From Clostridiales bacterium (GTDB lineage Bacteria > Bacillota > Clostridia > Oscillospirales > Oscillospiraceae), in assembly GCA_012728025.1 (NCBI GenBank), contig JAAYFX010000090.1, positions 1 through 13,820 on the forward strand: a DNA stretch of 13,820 nt. The letters are read 5' to 3'. The translations under genes and the position numbers were made by a program. This document shows positions 12,164 through 13,820 of this stretch, in pieces (the stretch's first letter is position 1; every line of letters begins with the position of its first letter). The notes beneath the pieces were generated by a model, which did no database searches, was not told where the DNA came from, and saw nothing but the letters and a program-made list of their open reading frames with translations.

Positions 12164-13313
12164 CTCTTACCTCCCCATTCTGTCCGTTGCCGGACGTATT
12201 TTGCTCAGATGTACTTATAAAGGCGGCTGATGCGTCATGGGACTTTTTCTTAGTGGCCAGCCCGCCGGAAAAGCCTTGAAGCTTTCCATAGATAAATGCC
12301 CAGAGAAAAGCGCAAAGACAAAAGCCCAAAAGGAATATAAGAGCCTTAATTGTGCCGCTGGTGGTTATTAAAACAGCGACTAGACCCAAAACAGCGCTTA
12401 TTGAATAAAGTATGGCGACAGCCTGCTTTTGGTTTAATCCCATGTCTATGAGCCTGTGGTGAAAATGCCCCCTATCTGGATGAAAGGGGCTTTGCCCCCG
12501 TAAAACACGACGGATTATGGCAAAAACTGTATCAAGCAGGGGCACTGCAATTGCAAGAAGGGGTACAGCGAAGGACACGAGGGCATAGAACTTAAAAAGT
12601 CCTAAAATCGACATGGTTGAAAGCACATAGCCCAAAAGCAGAGAGCCTGTGTCTCCCATAAAAATTTTGGCAGGGTTGAAGTTATAGGGCATAAAGCCCA
12701 CACAGGCCCCAAGGAGGGCCGCTAAAACTAAAGCAACGCTTAAGTCTGCCACAAAAACAGCAATAACAAGCATGGTGAGGCTGCTTATGGCAGAAACACC
12801 CACAGCAAGCCCGTCTAGCCCGTCTATAAGGTTTACGGAATTTGTTATGCCCACAATCCATATAACTGTGATTGGTATGGACATAAACCCCAAAACCCAG
12901 TAATCGGACGAGCTCCAGAATATGGGGTTCATTAAAATTTCTATTTTCACGCCGTGTAAAACAGCCACAAAAGCGGCAATTATTTGAAAAACCAGCTTCA
13001 CCCAAGCGTTTAAACTGACAACATCGTCAACAGCGCCTACGGTGACTATGATGACACAGCCAAGCAAAACCCCTTGAAGCTGTTTGTCTATGTCCACAAA
13101 CAGCAGCACACTAAGCAAAAAGCCAAGAAAGATGGCAAGGCCGCCCATACGGGGAATGGGGTGGTCGTGGACACGCCTTGCTTCAAGGGGCACATCAATG
13201 GCCCCGACCTTTTTAGCAAAGGCTTTGACTATGGGCGTGGCGGCAAAACTTATTATAAAAGCAACTAAAATTGTAAGCAGAATGTTTACTGCAAGCTCTG
13301 TATTTATAGGCAT
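12150..13313 (-). CDS. wecA: Undecaprenyl-phosphate GlcNAc-1-phosphate transferase (WecA/TagO)
   Basis: A polytopic membrane enzyme (387 residues) that transfers GlcNAc-1-phosphate from UDP-GlcNAc to undecaprenyl phosphate, the first step of teichoic acid or other wall-glycan synthesis. Characteristic motifs, in order: VPLEARRVHDHPIPRMGGLAI at 41-61, VDDVVSLNAWVK with the Asp pair 96-97, NLIDGLDGLA at 161-170, FNPAKIFMGDTGS at 212-224 and GHFHHRLIDMG at 282-292. The Asp-rich motifs bind magnesium and the HFHHR loop binds the nucleotide sugar. About ten membrane helices fit. The start is the ATG nine bases after AAAGGA; a TTG eight codons earlier is less likely. The charged C-terminus overlaps wecB. 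MraY is excluded by the wecB neighbour and motif details. tagO is the Gram-positive synonym. Confidence 0.94.
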   Translation of the reverse strand: MPINTELAVNILLTILVAFIISFAATPIVKAFAKKVGAIDVPLEARRVHDHPIPRMGGLAIFLGFLLSVLLFVDIDKQLQGVLLGCVIIVTVGAVDDVVSLNAWVKLVFQIIAAFVAVLHGVKIEILMNPIFWSSSDYWVLGFMSIPITVIWIVGITNSVNLIDGLDGLAVGVSAISSLTMLVIAVFVADLSVALVLAALLGACVGFMPYNFNPAKIFMGDTGSLLLGYVLSTMSILGLFKFYALVSFAVPLLAIAVPLLDTVFAIIRRVLRGQSPFHPDRGHFHHRLIDMGLNQKQAVAILYSISAVLGLVAVLITTSGTIKALIFLLGFCLCAFLWAFIYGKLQGFSGGLATKKKSHDASAAFISTSEQNTSGNGQNGEVRDEKN

Positions 13314-13361
13314 GGTGAAATGTCCTTTCAATGCCAAAAATTCGGCAATTAAAAAACGGGG

Positions 13362-13820
13362 CTATTTTGCGATGAAGCCAAGCTTTTTATAAACCTTGCG
13401 TATTGTGTGCTCAGCAGTTAAAGAGGCCCTATCCGCACCGTTTTTATAGGTTTCCTCAAGATAGACCTTATCGGCAAGAAGGCGCTCGGCCTCCTCACGT
13501 ATGGGGCGCAAAAGCTCGACTACGGACTCACCGACTTTAAGTTTAAAGTCCCCATAGCCCCTGCCGGAAAATTCATTTTCTATGGATTCAAAACTGCTTC
13601 CTGTGGCGGCAGAATATATTTGCATTAGATTAGACACTCCGGGTTTTTCGGAAACATCATAGCGGACGCAGGAGTCGCTATCTGTGACAGCCCGTTTAAA
13701 CAGCCTCATGATTTCCTCGGGTTTTTGCATAAGATAGATGCAGCCGCCGGCATCATGGTCTGATTTGCTCATTTTATTTTCGGGGCTTGTAAGGCTCATT
13801 ATACGGGCGCCAACCTTTGG
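13362..13820 (-). CDS. trpS: Tryptophanyl-tRNA synthetase, C-terminal part (cut by window edge)
   Basis: The last 152 residues of a class I aminoacyl-tRNA synthetase that charges tRNA-Trp. The window edge cuts the gene; its start lies beyond the right end. The visible part opens with PKVGARIMSLTSPENKMSKSD, holding the KMSKS signature of class I enzymes in the form typical of TrpS (GARIMSL...KMSKSD). The rest, VSNLMQIYSAATGSS and YGDFKLKVGESVVELLRPIREEAERLL, is the anticodon-binding helical region of bacterial TrpS. It lies 48 bp upstream of wecA on the same strand without an obvious terminator, so read-through into the wall-polymer genes is possible. No irregularity is seen in the visible part. 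Confidence 0.94.
   Translation of the reverse strand, partial: PKVGARIMSLTSPENKMSKSDHDAGGCIYLMQKPEEIMRLFKRAVTDSDSCVRYDVSEKPGVSNLMQIYSAATGSSFESIENEFSGRGYGDFKLKVGESVVELLRPIREEAERLLADKVYLEETYKNGADRASLTAEHTIRKVYKKLGFIAK

Overview
The window reads as chromosomal DNA of a spore-forming, low-to-mid-GC anaerobic Firmicute of the class Clostridia. The support is a clear SpoIIID sporulation regulator, an A-type RNase P RNA, strong AGGAGG-type ribosome binding sites, and WecA/WecB envelope genes in a Firmicute gene style. I cannot name the genus. No phage, insertion sequence, CRISPR array or tRNA gene was seen.

Layout from left to right. (1) 1-570: spoIIID (+, GTG start) with a candidate sigma-E promoter; its terminator faces that of rnpB. 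(2) 582-1033: rnpB on the minus strand with a near-consensus promoter and an enlarged P12 region. (3) 1034-1462: a gene-free stretch with a bidirectional terminator and one copy of a 57-nt palindromic repeat. (4) 1463-4062: a minus-strand set reading DUF454 membrane protein, polytopic membrane protein, heme catalase (katA), probably one operon. (5) 4301-5079: a rhodanese lipoprotein (+) and a 67-residue unknown protein (-) that converge on a second copy of the palindromic repeat. (6) 5179-6338: a pyridoxal/pyridoxine kinase gene behind a structured leader of about 147 nt, closed by two terminators. (7) 6392-7096: a FabG-like short-chain dehydrogenase (-). (8) 7412-8629: a zinc-ribbon/PASTA membrane protein (+), convergent with a YfcE-type phosphodiesterase (-, 8635-9102). 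(9) 9200-10289: three small uncharacterised genes (+). (10) 10308-13820: a tightly packed minus-strand set: trpS (cut by the window edge), wecA/tagO, wecB/mnaA and an exported membrane-anchored protein. The last three overlap and are probably translationally coupled.

How the genes fit together. wecA and wecB supply the lipid-linked first sugar and UDP-ManNAc for a cell-wall polymer or teichoic-acid-like glycan; the coupled exported protein may act in the same envelope process. katA protects against peroxide, and a weak PerR-like sequence lies over the start of its presumed operon promoter. The PASTA protein is another envelope-facing component.

Most worth a second look: the dispersed hairpin repeat whose two copies differ by paired (compensatory) changes; the three-gene small-protein cluster; the expanded RNase P RNA; and the structured leader of the pyridoxal kinase gene. 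Family assignments rest on motifs read by eye; no database search was possible.
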